Assembly: GCA_964568585.1 (NCBI GenBank)
Contig: CAZMQI010000027.1
Location: 1-26,144, forward strand
DNA: 26,144 nucleotides
From: RGZA01 sp964568585
GTDB taxonomy: Bacteria; Pseudomonadota; Alphaproteobacteria; UBA9219; RGZA01
Direction of reading: 5' to 3'
Part shown: one piece after another, positions 1 through 7,517 of the stretch
How positions within the stretch are numbered: the stretch's first letter is position 1
How the letters are laid out: each line of letters begins with the position of its first letter
Notes under the pieces: generated by a model
What the model saw: only the letters and a program-made list of their open reading frames with translations
Databases searched by the model: none
What the model was told of the DNA's origin: nothing
Translations under genes and position numbers: made by a program

Positions 1-5
1 TTATA

Positions 6-833
6 ATGTCTGTACAGCCGTTAAAGACAATCCTTTTCCTTGCACCTTCTGCGGCAGGTAAAAGCACTGCGGTTCGTGAATTATTGCAAAGTGGTGACGC
101 CCATCTTCATTTAGACCGTGACGAGATTTCTTGGAAAATCAAAAGTGATTATCGTGCGGCTGCAGGGTTATGCGGCCCATTAACGCCGGATGTTCTTGGC
201 CGTCTGCATCGGCAAGGGTATGAGGCGTATGACCAAACCTTGGCGAATGCCTTAGTAAACCGTACTTCCGATATCATTGTCATCGACTTTGTGCCATTGC
301 CACTGCCGCGCGGCTGGGCAGAAAAAACGATACGCGATTGCCATCAACATGGGCGCAGCACACATCTTGAAGGATTGCATATCAACCCTGAATTAGGGTT
401 ACAGCGCATTATGCATCGCAACACAAAGGGGCAAGATATGACAGGCAAGCAGCCTGCGATTGCAACCGACAGGCGTTATTTCGAAAGCTGGCTTCAATCC
501 TACAAACACTTTCCCCGACAATTCATGGATGCAGCAGCCATCGCAGATACAGCGGTGCTACATGATGTGAGCGCGCCCGAGAAAACAGTTATTGCGAGAT
601 GGGATAAAGGTGTTTGTACAGTTATAGATCAAAAAGCGTTTGATGCATTTTTAAACTTGAAAAATATTGCGCTTGAGGCAGCTACGTTTAGTATCACAAA
701 GATGGACACCCAAACCGTGGATGGCGTCTTGGTCCATGATTTTACAATTGATACGTCGCGTTTTTTTGGCGCAGATGTGCCAACTGAAAAATTAGCAAAA
801 CAAAGTCCAGGGATTGCAAACACTAACGGATAA
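6..833 (+). CDS. P-loop kinase-like ATP-binding protein
   Basis: A 275-residue protein with a Walker A loop at residues 13-21 (APSAAGKST) near the N-terminus, followed by LHLDRDE at about 35-41. This layout is typical of small P-loop kinases of the AAA_33/zeta-toxin type, where the Asp after strand 2 contacts the substrate or base. IIVIDFV at about 90-96 is a likely further core strand. The first Gly of the classical Walker A is Ala, which zeta-like kinases tolerate. The last ~80 residues resemble nothing I recognise. The gene starts five bases into the window, so its ribosome-binding site cannot be seen and an upstream start is possible. No antitoxin-like partner is visible. The family call is moderate and the substrate is unknown. 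Confidence 0.75.
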   Translation: MSVQPLKTILFLAPSAAGKSTAVRELLQSGDAHLHLDRDEISWKIKSDYRAAAGLCGPLTPDVLGRLHRQGYEAYDQTLANALVNRTSDIIVIDFVPLPLPRGWAEKTIRDCHQHGRSTHLEGLHINPELGLQRIMHRNTKGQDMTGKQPAIATDRRYFESWLQSYKHFPRQFMDAAAIADTAVLHDVSAPEKTVIARWDKGVCTVIDQKAFDAFLNLKNIALEAATFSITKMDTQTVDGVLVHDFTIDTSRFFGADVPTEKLAKQSPGIANTNG

Positions 834-843
834 GTTATCCGTT
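825..843. repeat. Perfect palindrome over two convergent stop codons
   Basis: AACGGATAAGTTATCCGTT is a perfect inverted repeat (9-bp arms, 1-bp centre). It contains the TAA of the rightward P-loop gene and the TAA of the leftward gene that starts at 2265. No T-run follows on either strand, so it is not a classical intrinsic terminator, but the RNA hairpin would form at both 3' ends and could act as a weak bidirectional terminator or a stabiliser. Confidence 0.55.
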
Positions 844-2265
844 GATATCAAGGCTGGAACCGCGTGTGCCGTTCTTCAAGCCGTCTTGATACTTCTGCAT
901 ATTCATCAACATCATATCTTGAATAAGTTGTGCGGGAATTTGATTGCCCGATGGGGTTTGCATATTTCCGTTTGCAGCAGGGATATGGATGGGTGCGCTG
1001 AAGCTTGGGTCTGGTAATACGGTTGCTGGAATATCTGCAGCAAGTTCAGCTGCCGGTTTTTGCAAGCCCAATAAGCCCGCACCATCTTTCATCGTGCCAG
1101 CAGGTGTAGATTTTGCGATTTCCTTGCCATAGGTTTTCAAGCGCACATCCGGCATATCACGCAGCGGCATATGCGATGCAACGCTTGGATGACGTGGAAC
1201 GCCAGCGAGTGAGAACATCTTGTGGCCATCGGCTTCAACCGGCTTATGGGTGACCGGTGCCGGTGTTGCAGTGGCAAGGATGCGTGCGCTTTCTGCGTCC
1301 ACTGGATCTATTTCAGCGGTTTCAACTTCGGAAGCAACATTGTCATCATCATTCGCGATGTGTGAGTTAGTGACATTTGCAACGCGGGGTTGTTCGTTGC
1401 CCATCACGCCGCCAAATGGTTGCTTGGCGGGTGCTTCTTTGGTTGCAAGTCTGTTATAGACGGTTGGGGCCTGTACCGAAGGGGTTTGGGATGCTGCAAC
1501 CGTTGCGCTGTTGTTGATGTTCGACGCATCGGCCAACATGGTTTCCTGCGCCTGTAATTTCAGCTTATTGCTTGGCAAATCTTTTGCGCCGCGGGTTTCT
1601 GTACCAAGGATGCCGGCCATGATGGTTTCACCCATATCGCCGCCTTTTTCCTGTTCAAATATTGCATCAACTGCACCGGTGATAATGCCCGTTGGACCCC
1701 AGAATAAAGCGCTGCCCATCACTTGAGCCACACCGCTGATCTTATCGCCCGTCAAGTTGCGATAGATCATGTTCACGATGGGGATTTGTTGCAGCGGATT
1801 GATAGTATCAAGGAAATCTTCCATCGTGTAATCAACGGTATCAACACCTGGACCGACGGTTTTTTTGTTTACGCCGCTATGATTGAACGCATTCATCTTC
1901 GTCGCACTAGATTTGTTGCGTTCTGGATAAAGCGAACCATCTTCGCCAATCTCGGATGATGCCTCGGATGACGGTTCTGCGGGTTGTTCCACAACGTCCC
2001 GTGTGCTTGCAGAGCGTGATGGCGCTTTGTTCAACTGGTCGGTGATGGCTTCCGCTTTGGCGTATCGGTGTGTGCCCTTGGATGAGGTGGATGTGTGCTT
2101 CACGGTTTCATAGGCGGCATCATGTGCCTTAACGGCAGCTTCAAAGCCACTTGTGGCCGGGGCGGCGGAAGATGCAACAGCAGGTGCAGACGGCGCAATG
2201 GATACCCAATCTGGTTTGTGTAGCGCTAGCTGACCCCGTCCTTTTAAAATGTAGTCTGAATGCAT
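835..2265 (-). CDS. Long disordered protein with one conserved internal segment
   Basis: A 476-residue protein. The start ATG at 2265 is chosen because GAGGGG lies just upstream; an ATG 32 codons earlier lacks this support. Most of the chain is rich in Ala, Pro, Ser, Thr and Asp, with no signal peptide, and looks disordered. The exception is the segment at about residues 150-230, beginning MEDFLDTINPLQQIPIVN and continuing through IYRNLTGDKIS, then glycine-rich hydrophobic stretches (ALFWGPTGIITGAVDAIF). From memory, similar 'FLDxINPLQxIP' segments occur in unnamed alphaproteobacterial proteins, so this is probably a real domain of unknown function that may associate with membrane. It is transcribed divergently from a winged-helix regulator. 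Confidence 0.8.
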   Translation of the reverse strand: MHSDYILKGRGQLALHKPDWVSIAPSAPAVASSAAPATSGFEAAVKAHDAAYETVKHTSTSSKGTHRYAKAEAITDQLNKAPSRSASTRDVVEQPAEPSSEASSEIGEDGSLYPERNKSSATKMNAFNHSGVNKKTVGPGVDTVDYTMEDFLDTINPLQQIPIVNMIYRNLTGDKISGVAQVMGSALFWGPTGIITGAVDAIFEQEKGGDMGETIMAGILGTETRGAKDLPSNKLKLQAQETMLADASNINNSATVAASQTPSVQAPTVYNRLATKEAPAKQPFGGVMGNEQPRVANVTNSHIANDDDNVASEVETAEIDPVDAESARILATATPAPVTHKPVEADGHKMFSLAGVPRHPSVASHMPLRDMPDVRLKTYGKEIAKSTPAGTMKDGAGLLGLQKPAAELAADIPATVLPDPSFSAPIHIPAANGNMQTPSGNQIPAQLIQDMMLMNMQKYQDGLKNGTRGSSLDING

Positions 2266-2426
2266 AACCCCTCGTTTATCCCTTACCCTGCCATTAACCC
2301 CTATGTTAGTTAATGCAAGGGGTATGCCAACCGCTGCCACATAAAAACTGTTTACAAACAATGGCTTAGTAGAATAGAATGAATACTACGGAAAATATGA
2401 CCCCACCCGGATAACCCACACCTTAA

Positions 2427-3062
2427 ATGGCCGAGAAAATTCAAATCACACTACTGGGCAAGGATAATGTGCTGGCTGCCATTCTGGCAGAACAGGCCAC
2501 GGGTAATGGACGGGGCAGGCACGAATATGATTTTGCCCAAACGCAAGATGCCAGCACCGCGCAGAATGCAGATGTGTGGATCATCCCCGCAACATTAAAC
2601 GTGCCACAATCCGATGCCTCACCACTGTGCATACGTATCGCTGAAGCTGGTGAAATGGAAGGGTCGAGCGATGATATTGTATTTACCAAACCCATACATC
2701 TTCCTGCGTTGCTGGATGCGGCGATTGGCGGCGCAAAATTGCGGCGTAGAAAACAGCCGCGCGCCCTTGCCACAACCCATATGTTCAAGCCCTTTGCACG
2801 GCTGGTGGAAGAAACCGCGACCGGGCGCAGCGTTACCTTGACTGAAAAAGAAGCATCGTTCTTATGTGCAGTATTGGATGCAGGACAAAAGGGGCTGTCG
2901 CGCAAAGATGCCATGACCGAATTATGGGGGTATCACCCTGATGCTGAAAGCCATGCGGTTGACACAACTTTGTACCGTCTTCGCCAGAAATTGCAGGAAT
3001 TAGGCAATATTGACACAAACCTTGTCAATGAAGGCGGCATTTATAAGTGGCGAAATTTATAA
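2427..3062 (+). CDS. OmpR/PhoB-type winged-helix regulator with degenerate receiver
   Basis: A 211-residue protein. Residues ~110-211 form a Trans_reg_C winged helix: LTEKEASFLCAVLDAG, then a positioning helix (LSRKDAMTELWGY), the recognition helix with VDTTLYRLRQKL, and the wing NEGGIYKW. The N-terminal ~85 residues have the size of a receiver domain (VWIIPATLN, IVFTKPIHLPALLDA), and the KP near residue 88 resembles the conserved receiver Lys. No acidic pocket or phospho-acceptor Asp is obvious, so control by phosphorylation is doubtful. No histidine kinase lies nearby. The 160-bp gap shared with the divergent gene at 835-2265 makes that gene a natural candidate target (inference). Confidence 0.85.
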   Translation: MAEKIQITLLGKDNVLAAILAEQATGNGRGRHEYDFAQTQDASTAQNADVWIIPATLNVPQSDASPLCIRIAEAGEMEGSSDDIVFTKPIHLPALLDAAIGGAKLRRRKQPRALATTHMFKPFARLVEETATGRSVTLTEKEASFLCAVLDAGQKGLSRKDAMTELWGYHPDAESHAVDTTLYRLRQKLQELGNIDTNLVNEGGIYKWRNL

Positions 3063-3070
3063 AGTGCAAA

Positions 3071-3091
3071 TCGGGGAGGTTTGAACCCCGA
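3071..3091. other. Short GC hairpin after the regulator gene
   Basis: TCGGGG pairs with CCCCGA across a 9-nt loop, eight bases after the regulator stop codon. It is followed by AAAA rather than a T-run, so it could be a weak or factor-dependent terminator, or an mRNA end stabiliser. It occupies the gap before the lipoprotein gene. Confidence 0.35.
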
Positions 3092-3139
3092 AAAAGGTTG
3101 ACGAGCCAGCCAAGTTCTACAAAGCTTTTCCATCACTTT

Positions 3140-4213
3140 ATGAAAAGCAAATCACTCCCCAAAAAGACCTTCATGCAAAAAACGTTTTTGAATTGCGCGT
3201 TATTTATCCTGCTTGCGCTTATTGTCTCTTGCGCCCCTTCGCGCGATTTATCCAAAGCACCAGAGGGTGATCAAACCATCGTGCTGTGGCACCGTCAAAG
3301 CGGCGAACGCATCGACGTAACAACGCGCCGCAACGGCCAGTACAACAAAGAAGCATTCGAGCAAATTGATCGCATCTTCCGCGACCGTCATACCGGCGAA
3401 GAATATCCCATCGATCCAAAACTGATCGACCTGATTGCTTATCTGCGCGACAAATTATTGATGTCGCCTAGTGATCCGGTTGAATTATTGTCCGGTTATC
3501 GCTCTCCCGAAAGCAACACGAATTTGGCCAAGACCAATAAGTATGTTGCAAAGAACAGTTTCCATATGAAAGGCCAGGCGGCCGATATACGCATTCCGGA
3601 GATGAATAGCAGCGCCTTGGAAGCAGTTGCAAAAACCATTCAAAAGGGCGGCGTTGCGCTCTATCCCGATAGCGGTCACGTGCATGTGGATACAGGACCC
3701 ATACGCGGCTGGTCAGTTGTGCGCGGTAAGGAAGCTGGTTTGAATGAACGGTACCGTAAACCAGGAGCGGCGGCACCAGCACCATCCATTCGTGGCCGCA
3801 TTCCTGTGCAACAGCCGCGCGTTGATAATGTGAAGGTGAAGCCGATTAATTCCTATGATGATCTACCTGAACCCAGTGCGCCGGATCATGCCAAGATTTT
3901 GCCAGCCGTGACACCAAGGCCAGCGCCAAAAATTATCGGCGGTACCACAGTAAAAACAAAAACCGGTGCGCCTGTGCACACGGCTTTGCCAAAGGTTGCG
4001 CCAAAGGTCACGCCAAAGGCAGTTACCAAAGCACCAGCAGCAAAGCAAAAAGCGTCCCCACAAAAAGCGCCTCAACAAAAAACATTGGGCGATGCCAAGA
4101 AACAATGGGTGAAAACGCCCTATCAGGGCGGTGTTAAGGGCGGGGCGAAATCATCCGCCAAACCATCTGCGAATAAACCCGCAGCCAAAAAGCCCACCAC
4201 GAAAGACGAGTAG
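3140..4213 (+). CDS. DUF882 / M15-type peptidoglycan peptidase-like lipoprotein
   Basis: Assumed start ATG 3140 (357 residues); ATG 3173 is also possible, and neither has a clear Shine-Dalgarno. A basic N-terminus, a hydrophobic stretch and the lipobox IVSC place the lipidated Cys at residue 31, or 20 from the later start. The domain follows the DUF882/YcbK pattern of the M15 (D,D-carboxypeptidase-like) superfamily: SGYRSP at 118-123, SFHMKGQAADI at 140-150 and HVHVDTG from 180. H142, D149 and H182 are the expected zinc ligands. The last ~130 residues are a Pro/Ala/Lys-rich tail that could span the periplasm or bind the cell wall. A likely role is trimming or binding peptidoglycan; the exact cut is unknown. 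Confidence 0.85.
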   Translation: MKSKSLPKKTFMQKTFLNCALFILLALIVSCAPSRDLSKAPEGDQTIVLWHRQSGERIDVTTRRNGQYNKEAFEQIDRIFRDRHTGEEYPIDPKLIDLIAYLRDKLLMSPSDPVELLSGYRSPESNTNLAKTNKYVAKNSFHMKGQAADIRIPEMNSSALEAVAKTIQKGGVALYPDSGHVHVDTGPIRGWSVVRGKEAGLNERYRKPGAAAPAPSIRGRIPVQQPRVDNVKVKPINSYDDLPEPSAPDHAKILPAVTPRPAPKIIGGTTVKTKTGAPVHTALPKVAPKVTPKAVTKAPAAKQKASPQKAPQQKTLGDAKKQWVKTPYQGGVKGGAKSSAKPSANKPAAKKPTTKDE

Positions 4214-4317
4214 AAAGACCAGTAAAATCAAGCTTATTCCGTAGCTATTCAGATGTTCACGCATCGTTAAGCCTTCTTCGCTAAACCTAATCTACCCCTT
4301 TTTAAACGAGGATTCTT

Positions 4318-4914
4318 ATGACGCATTTACCCACGACACACACAAGCGCGCGTTTTCACAACCAAGCAGGCCTTACCCTGGTTGAATCTACCATCGTGCT
4401 CGCGGTGGTTTCGGTCATCATCGCGGCCGTGTGGATGGTATCAGCCGTAGTGTATGAAAATGCACGCCAATATCAGGCCAACCGCCAGATGCAAACCATC
4501 GTGCAGAATATCCGTCAGTTGTATGCGCGCGTGAACCAGCTAGCCACCATCGCTGATGTGACCTGTACGCTGGATGCACAAAATGCATTCCCTGTTGAAA
4601 TGCGTGTTGCCCAAGGAACGCCGTGTTCGGCAACCCCGGCGCTGAACCATCCGTGGACATCGTTGTCCACCGGTTCGATGCGCGTGTTCAACCGTGATGC
4701 GACAACCTTTGGCATTGTGTTCTCAAATCTTCCCAAGAAAGCATGCATTGGCTTGGCAACGAAGCTGACCGGCGGCGATATTACAGGGCTTAAAGCAGTG
4801 CTTATCAACAGCGCGTCAGTGACACCGCCCGTGACCATTGTGACCAGCGCAGCAAGCTGCAATCTGGCTACAGATACCAACTCTATCGAATGGCAATTCG
4901 ATATTCGCTCGTAA
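4318..4914 (+). CDS. Type IV prepilin, PilS-like
   Basis: A 198-residue protein starting 7 nt after GAGG. An 18-residue leader ends in Gly18, followed by LTLVE (mature +1 Leu, +5 Glu) and a ~20-residue hydrophobic helix, the class III signal cut by prepilin peptidase. The body has an N-terminal helix (QMQTIVQNIRQLYA), then HPW, FGIVFSNLPKKAC, and four cysteines that could form two disulfides. This resembles the PilS/PF08805 type IVb pilin pattern. No other pilus gene (ATPase, platform protein, secretin, peptidase) is in the window, so it is either a remote subunit or a minor pilin or pseudopilin. Confidence 0.8.
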   Translation: MTHLPTTHTSARFHNQAGLTLVESTIVLAVVSVIIAAVWMVSAVVYENARQYQANRQMQTIVQNIRQLYARVNQLATIADVTCTLDAQNAFPVEMRVAQGTPCSATPALNHPWTSLSTGSMRVFNRDATTFGIVFSNLPKKACIGLATKLTGGDITGLKAVLINSASVTPPVTIVTSAASCNLATDTNSIEWQFDIRS

Positions 4915-4915
4915 T

Positions 4916-4965
4916 ATACTCAAACGCCGTATGGCTTCGCTCGCATAAGCTCCCAGAGTATTTTT
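4916..4965 (+). terminator. Possible terminator of the prepilin gene
   Basis: ATACTC at 4916 pairs with GAGTAT at 4956-4961, with partial internal pairing (TATG with CATA), and TTTTT follows directly at 4961-4965. The stem is interrupted, so strength is uncertain, but its position just after the stop fits a rightward terminator. Confidence 0.4.
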
Positions 4966-4997
4966 GGGGTCAGCGGTCGCTGCACTTGTAGTTTCGT

Positions 4998-6218
4998 TTA
5001 GGTTCCGTAGATTTTTTGCGTATCAGTCTGGCAGCTGTTGGCGAGCCATTTGGCTTCTACGGCTTCCAGTGTGTTGTCGCGGATACCTTGGCGGATTTCA
5101 CGCATCAAGCGGTTCATCACCGAGACATTGTGCTCCGTTAAAATCTGCATACCGAGCATTTCCTCTGCTTTGATAAGGTGATGCAAATAGCCGCGCGTAA
5201 AGCGCGAGGTATGTTCATGATGATGTTCAGGATCAAGCGGAGTTGTATCATCACGGAAACGCGCATTACGTAAATTCAACCGTGCCCCTGGTTCCGATGG
5301 CATAAGTGCAACGCCATGACGGCCAAGGCGCGTTGGTTGCACGCAATCAAACGTATCAATGCCATGTTTAATGCCGACAAAAATATCGGCGATGTCGCCA
5401 ACGCCCAATAAATGCACAGGACGTTCGGGCTTATGGAGTGGCGCCGTCCAGCGCAGAATGGCATATAAATCTTCTTTGCTTTTACCAAAAGATCCGCCAA
5501 CCGCTGTGCCGAAATATGGTAACTCCGTCACGTCCTTCATCGCGCTTTCACGCAAGTCTTGATAATGCGCGCCCTGCACGATGCCATAGAGAGCTTGCTT
5601 GCCATCGGTATTCTGTTTGGTGAATGCTTCCAATGAACGCACACCCCAACGGTTGGAGCGTGCCAAGGCTTCAATCTGGTATTCTTTGGAATGATGGAAC
5701 GCTGTGCATTCATCAAACGCCATAATCAAATCCGCGCCAAGCTGGCGTTGCAGATGCATGGAGCTTTCGGCGGTGAGCAGAATTTTGCGGCCATCGATAT
5801 AGGATTGGAACGTCACACCTTCTTCGGTAATACCGATCACCGTATTGGGGCGTGATGCTTTGTTGCGGCCCTTCACTTCATCGGAGATGCCGCCGAATTG
5901 CATGGCGAATACTTGGTATCCGCCGCTATCGGTTAGCATCGGGCCTTGCCAGCGCATGAAATCATGCAGGCCGCCCTGACCTTCAATCACATCCGCGCCG
6001 GGTTGCAGCATCAGGTGATAGAGATTGGATAGAATGATGTCAGTGCCTGCACGCTTCATCACATCGGGCGCAAGGCCTTTGATAGCGGCTTTGGTTCCAC
6101 AGAAAATGAAATTGGGTGTTTGAATTTCGCCATGTGGCGTAACAAGACGGCCAAGGCGAGCCTTGGTCGTGGGACAAATCTTTTCAATTGTGAAGCTATG
6201 CGAAGAATTTTTTATCAT
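4998..6218 (-). CDS. tgt: tRNA-guanine transglycosylase, divergent queuine-type
   Basis: A 406-residue TGT that swaps G34 of GUN-anticodon tRNAs for a 7-deazaguanine. Conserved parts: TDSGGYQVF (D97), FDEC (D169, C171), GIVQG (Q215), the nucleophile D291 in FDCVQPTRLGR, and TEHN (H363). Two features are odd. First, the pocket loop is GGSFGKS (241-247), where preQ1-using bacterial enzymes have GGLAVGE; the position of Zymomonas V233 is Gly245, as in queuine-using enzymes. About 12 extra residues (117-129) follow ISDEVK. Second, the zinc loop expected as ECxCxxC reads EHHHEHT (331-337). The gene lies 35 bp downstream of rpmB, probably in one operon. No strong Shine-Dalgarno is seen. Confidence 0.93.
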   Translation of the reverse strand: MIKNSSHSFTIEKICPTTKARLGRLVTPHGEIQTPNFIFCGTKAAIKGLAPDVMKRAGTDIILSNLYHLMLQPGADVIEGQGGLHDFMRWQGPMLTDSGGYQVFAMQFGGISDEVKGRNKASRPNTVIGITEEGVTFQSYIDGRKILLTAESSMHLQRQLGADLIMAFDECTAFHHSKEYQIEALARSNRWGVRSLEAFTKQNTDGKQALYGIVQGAHYQDLRESAMKDVTELPYFGTAVGGSFGKSKEDLYAILRWTAPLHKPERPVHLLGVGDIADIFVGIKHGIDTFDCVQPTRLGRHGVALMPSEPGARLNLRNARFRDDTTPLDPEHHHEHTSRFTRGYLHHLIKAEEMLGMQILTEHNVSVMNRLMREIRQGIRDNTLEAVEAKWLANSCQTDTQKIYGT

Positions 6219-6253
6219 TGGGCGACATCACGCATCATGCCGCTTGAGAAAGC

Positions 6254-6556
6254 TTAAGCAGCTTTCTTGTCTTTGCGAGCCTTAGCAGCAACAACGCGGC
6301 GTTGTTGAATGAGCAGCTTTGCATCGAGCTCTGACTTCTTGGCTTTGAGCAAGAACGCATCGATACCGCCACGCTTTTCAACGGTGCGGATACCATTTGG
6401 GGTCAGACGCAAACGGATGGAGCGGCCGAGCAATTCGCTTGGGAATGAGCATACTTGCACATTCGCTTCAAAACGGGTGCGGGTCTTGCGGTTCGAATGG
6501 CTTACCATGTTGCCAAACAAAACTTTTTTCCCTGTAACTGCACAAACTCTAGCCAT
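6254..6556 (-). CDS. rpmB: 50S ribosomal protein L28
   Basis: A 100-residue protein with the L28 pattern: MARVCAVTGKKVLFGNMVSH, SNRKTRTRF, then RLRLTPNGIRTVEKRGG. Length and the Lys/Ala-rich C-terminal extension match alphaproteobacterial L28. The start is supported by AAAGGA upstream. L28 is a structural protein of the large ribosomal subunit. The residues that form the zinc knuckle in CxxC-type L28 variants are absent. A credible promoter lies at 6590-6618, and tgt follows in the same direction. Confidence 0.97.
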   Translation of the reverse strand: MARVCAVTGKKVLFGNMVSHSNRKTRTRFEANVQVCSFPSELLGRSIRLRLTPNGIRTVEKRGGIDAFLLKAKKSELDAKLLIQQRRVVAAKARKDKKAA

Positions 6557-6589
6557 AACAACATCCTTTAAAATTGTATTTGAGCGCGT

Positions 6590-6618
6590 GTTTTAGGGAA
6601 AACTATCCACAAGGTCAA
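6590..6618 (-). promoter_or_regulatory. Candidate sigma70-type promoter for rpmB-tgt
   Basis: On the minus strand TTGACC (6613-6618) is followed after 17 bp by TAAAAC (6590-6595), a good -35 and a 4/6 -10. The predicted start of transcription would lie ~27 nt upstream of the rpmB ATG. Its presence argues against an upstream start for the divergent methyltransferase gene. Confidence 0.5.
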
Positions 6619-6684
6619 GGAAAATGGCACTTGTTTAACCTATTAAAACAACTGAAAGTAAGGGCATTAAACTTAAGGAATTCA

Positions 6685-7515
6685 ATGGATAAGTGGCAGG
6701 ACAGGCTGGACGCCGTAAGACAAAGCGGCTGGCAGGCGGGGGATGACGATTATTTAAGGCTAATCAAGCCCTTATGCACGCTGCTGCGCGGGCGTACTGC
6801 TGTGGATGTCGGGGCGCTTATTGGGCTTTATGCCAGCAAGATGGCCGAGAACGCGGCCCATACCCTGTGCTTTGAACCCTTGCCTGATGCTCGCCAAGTG
6901 CTGACCCAGAACCTTGAAAGCTATAAGAGCCGCGTGACCATCCGTGATTGCGCGCTGTCAGACAAGCGCGGTGAAGCACAATTGTCATTTCCCATTTGCG
7001 GGCAGACGGCGGTGAAGCAATGGGCGAGCATTGAAAAAAATTATGGAAAACTGGCCGCGGATTTCCCGGGGCGCATCGACGGTGTTGCAAGCATGACGGT
7101 TGCACTGCGTACCTTGGATGATGAACTGATTGAATTGCAACTTCCACCAGTTGGGTTTTTGAAAATCGATGCCGAAGGCGCGGAAGAAGCAATCTTGCGC
7201 GGGAGCCAAAAGACATTACAGCGAAACCGCCCGTTTGTTGTGTGCGAATTGGAAGAACGCCATGTGCCGGGCTGCACGTTACGTACACCTGCATTTATGA
7301 ACACACTCAATTACGATATGTATTTCATTTTGGGGCATGCGATATATCCTATTGCCACATTTGATCCGACTGTTCTACAAGTCGGCCCGCCTGTGCCGCA
7401 ATTCGCGATGCCGGAAGCGAATTTTTCCAAACCCTATATCCAGATGTTTATGGGCTTGCCGCGCGAAGACAAGGCCATGCTGGATTGCGTTATCTCGAAC
7501 CTTCAGAAAAATTAA
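6685..7515 (+). CDS. FkbM-family SAM-dependent methyltransferase
   Basis: A 276-residue protein; ATG 6685 is chosen because AAGGA sits nine bases upstream, whereas the ATG at 6574 lies in the rpmB leader. Motif I is VDVGALIG at 40-47, E64 in CFEPLPDA is the acidic residue expected to bind SAM ribose, and FLKIDAEGAEEAILRG at about 160-175 is the FkbM signature. Family members O-methylate sugars, polyketides or lipids; the substrate here cannot be read. The next gene, an MFS exporter, starts two bases after its stop, so the two are probably translated together and may handle the same compound. Confidence 0.88.
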   Translation: MDKWQDRLDAVRQSGWQAGDDDYLRLIKPLCTLLRGRTAVDVGALIGLYASKMAENAAHTLCFEPLPDARQVLTQNLESYKSRVTIRDCALSDKRGEAQLSFPICGQTAVKQWASIEKNYGKLAADFPGRIDGVASMTVALRTLDDELIELQLPPVGFLKIDAEGAEEAILRGSQKTLQRNRPFVVCELEERHVPGCTLRTPAFMNTLNYDMYFILGHAIYPIATFDPTVLQVGPPVPQFAMPEANFSKPYIQMFMGLPREDKAMLDCVISNLQKN

Positions 7516-7517
7516 TT

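Noticed and set aside
6..833. Zeta-type toxin of a toxin-antitoxin pair
   Set aside because: The P-loop kinase fold fits, but no antitoxin frame is visible and the start of the locus is cut off.
3070..3092. tRNA T-arm-like GGTTTGAACCCCG, possibly a tRNA remnant or attachment site
   Set aside because: The loop would be nine bases, no other tRNA arms are near, and no integrase is present; it is better read as a plain hairpin.
3047..3139. N-terminal extension of the DUF882 lipoprotein starting at GTG 3047
   Set aside because: It overlaps the regulator gene, has no ribosome site and would bury the lipoprotein signal 60 residues deep.
6574..6684. Upstream start (ATG 6574) of the FkbM methyltransferase
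   Set aside because: It lies within the rpmB leader and promoter and has no ribosome site, unlike ATG 6685.
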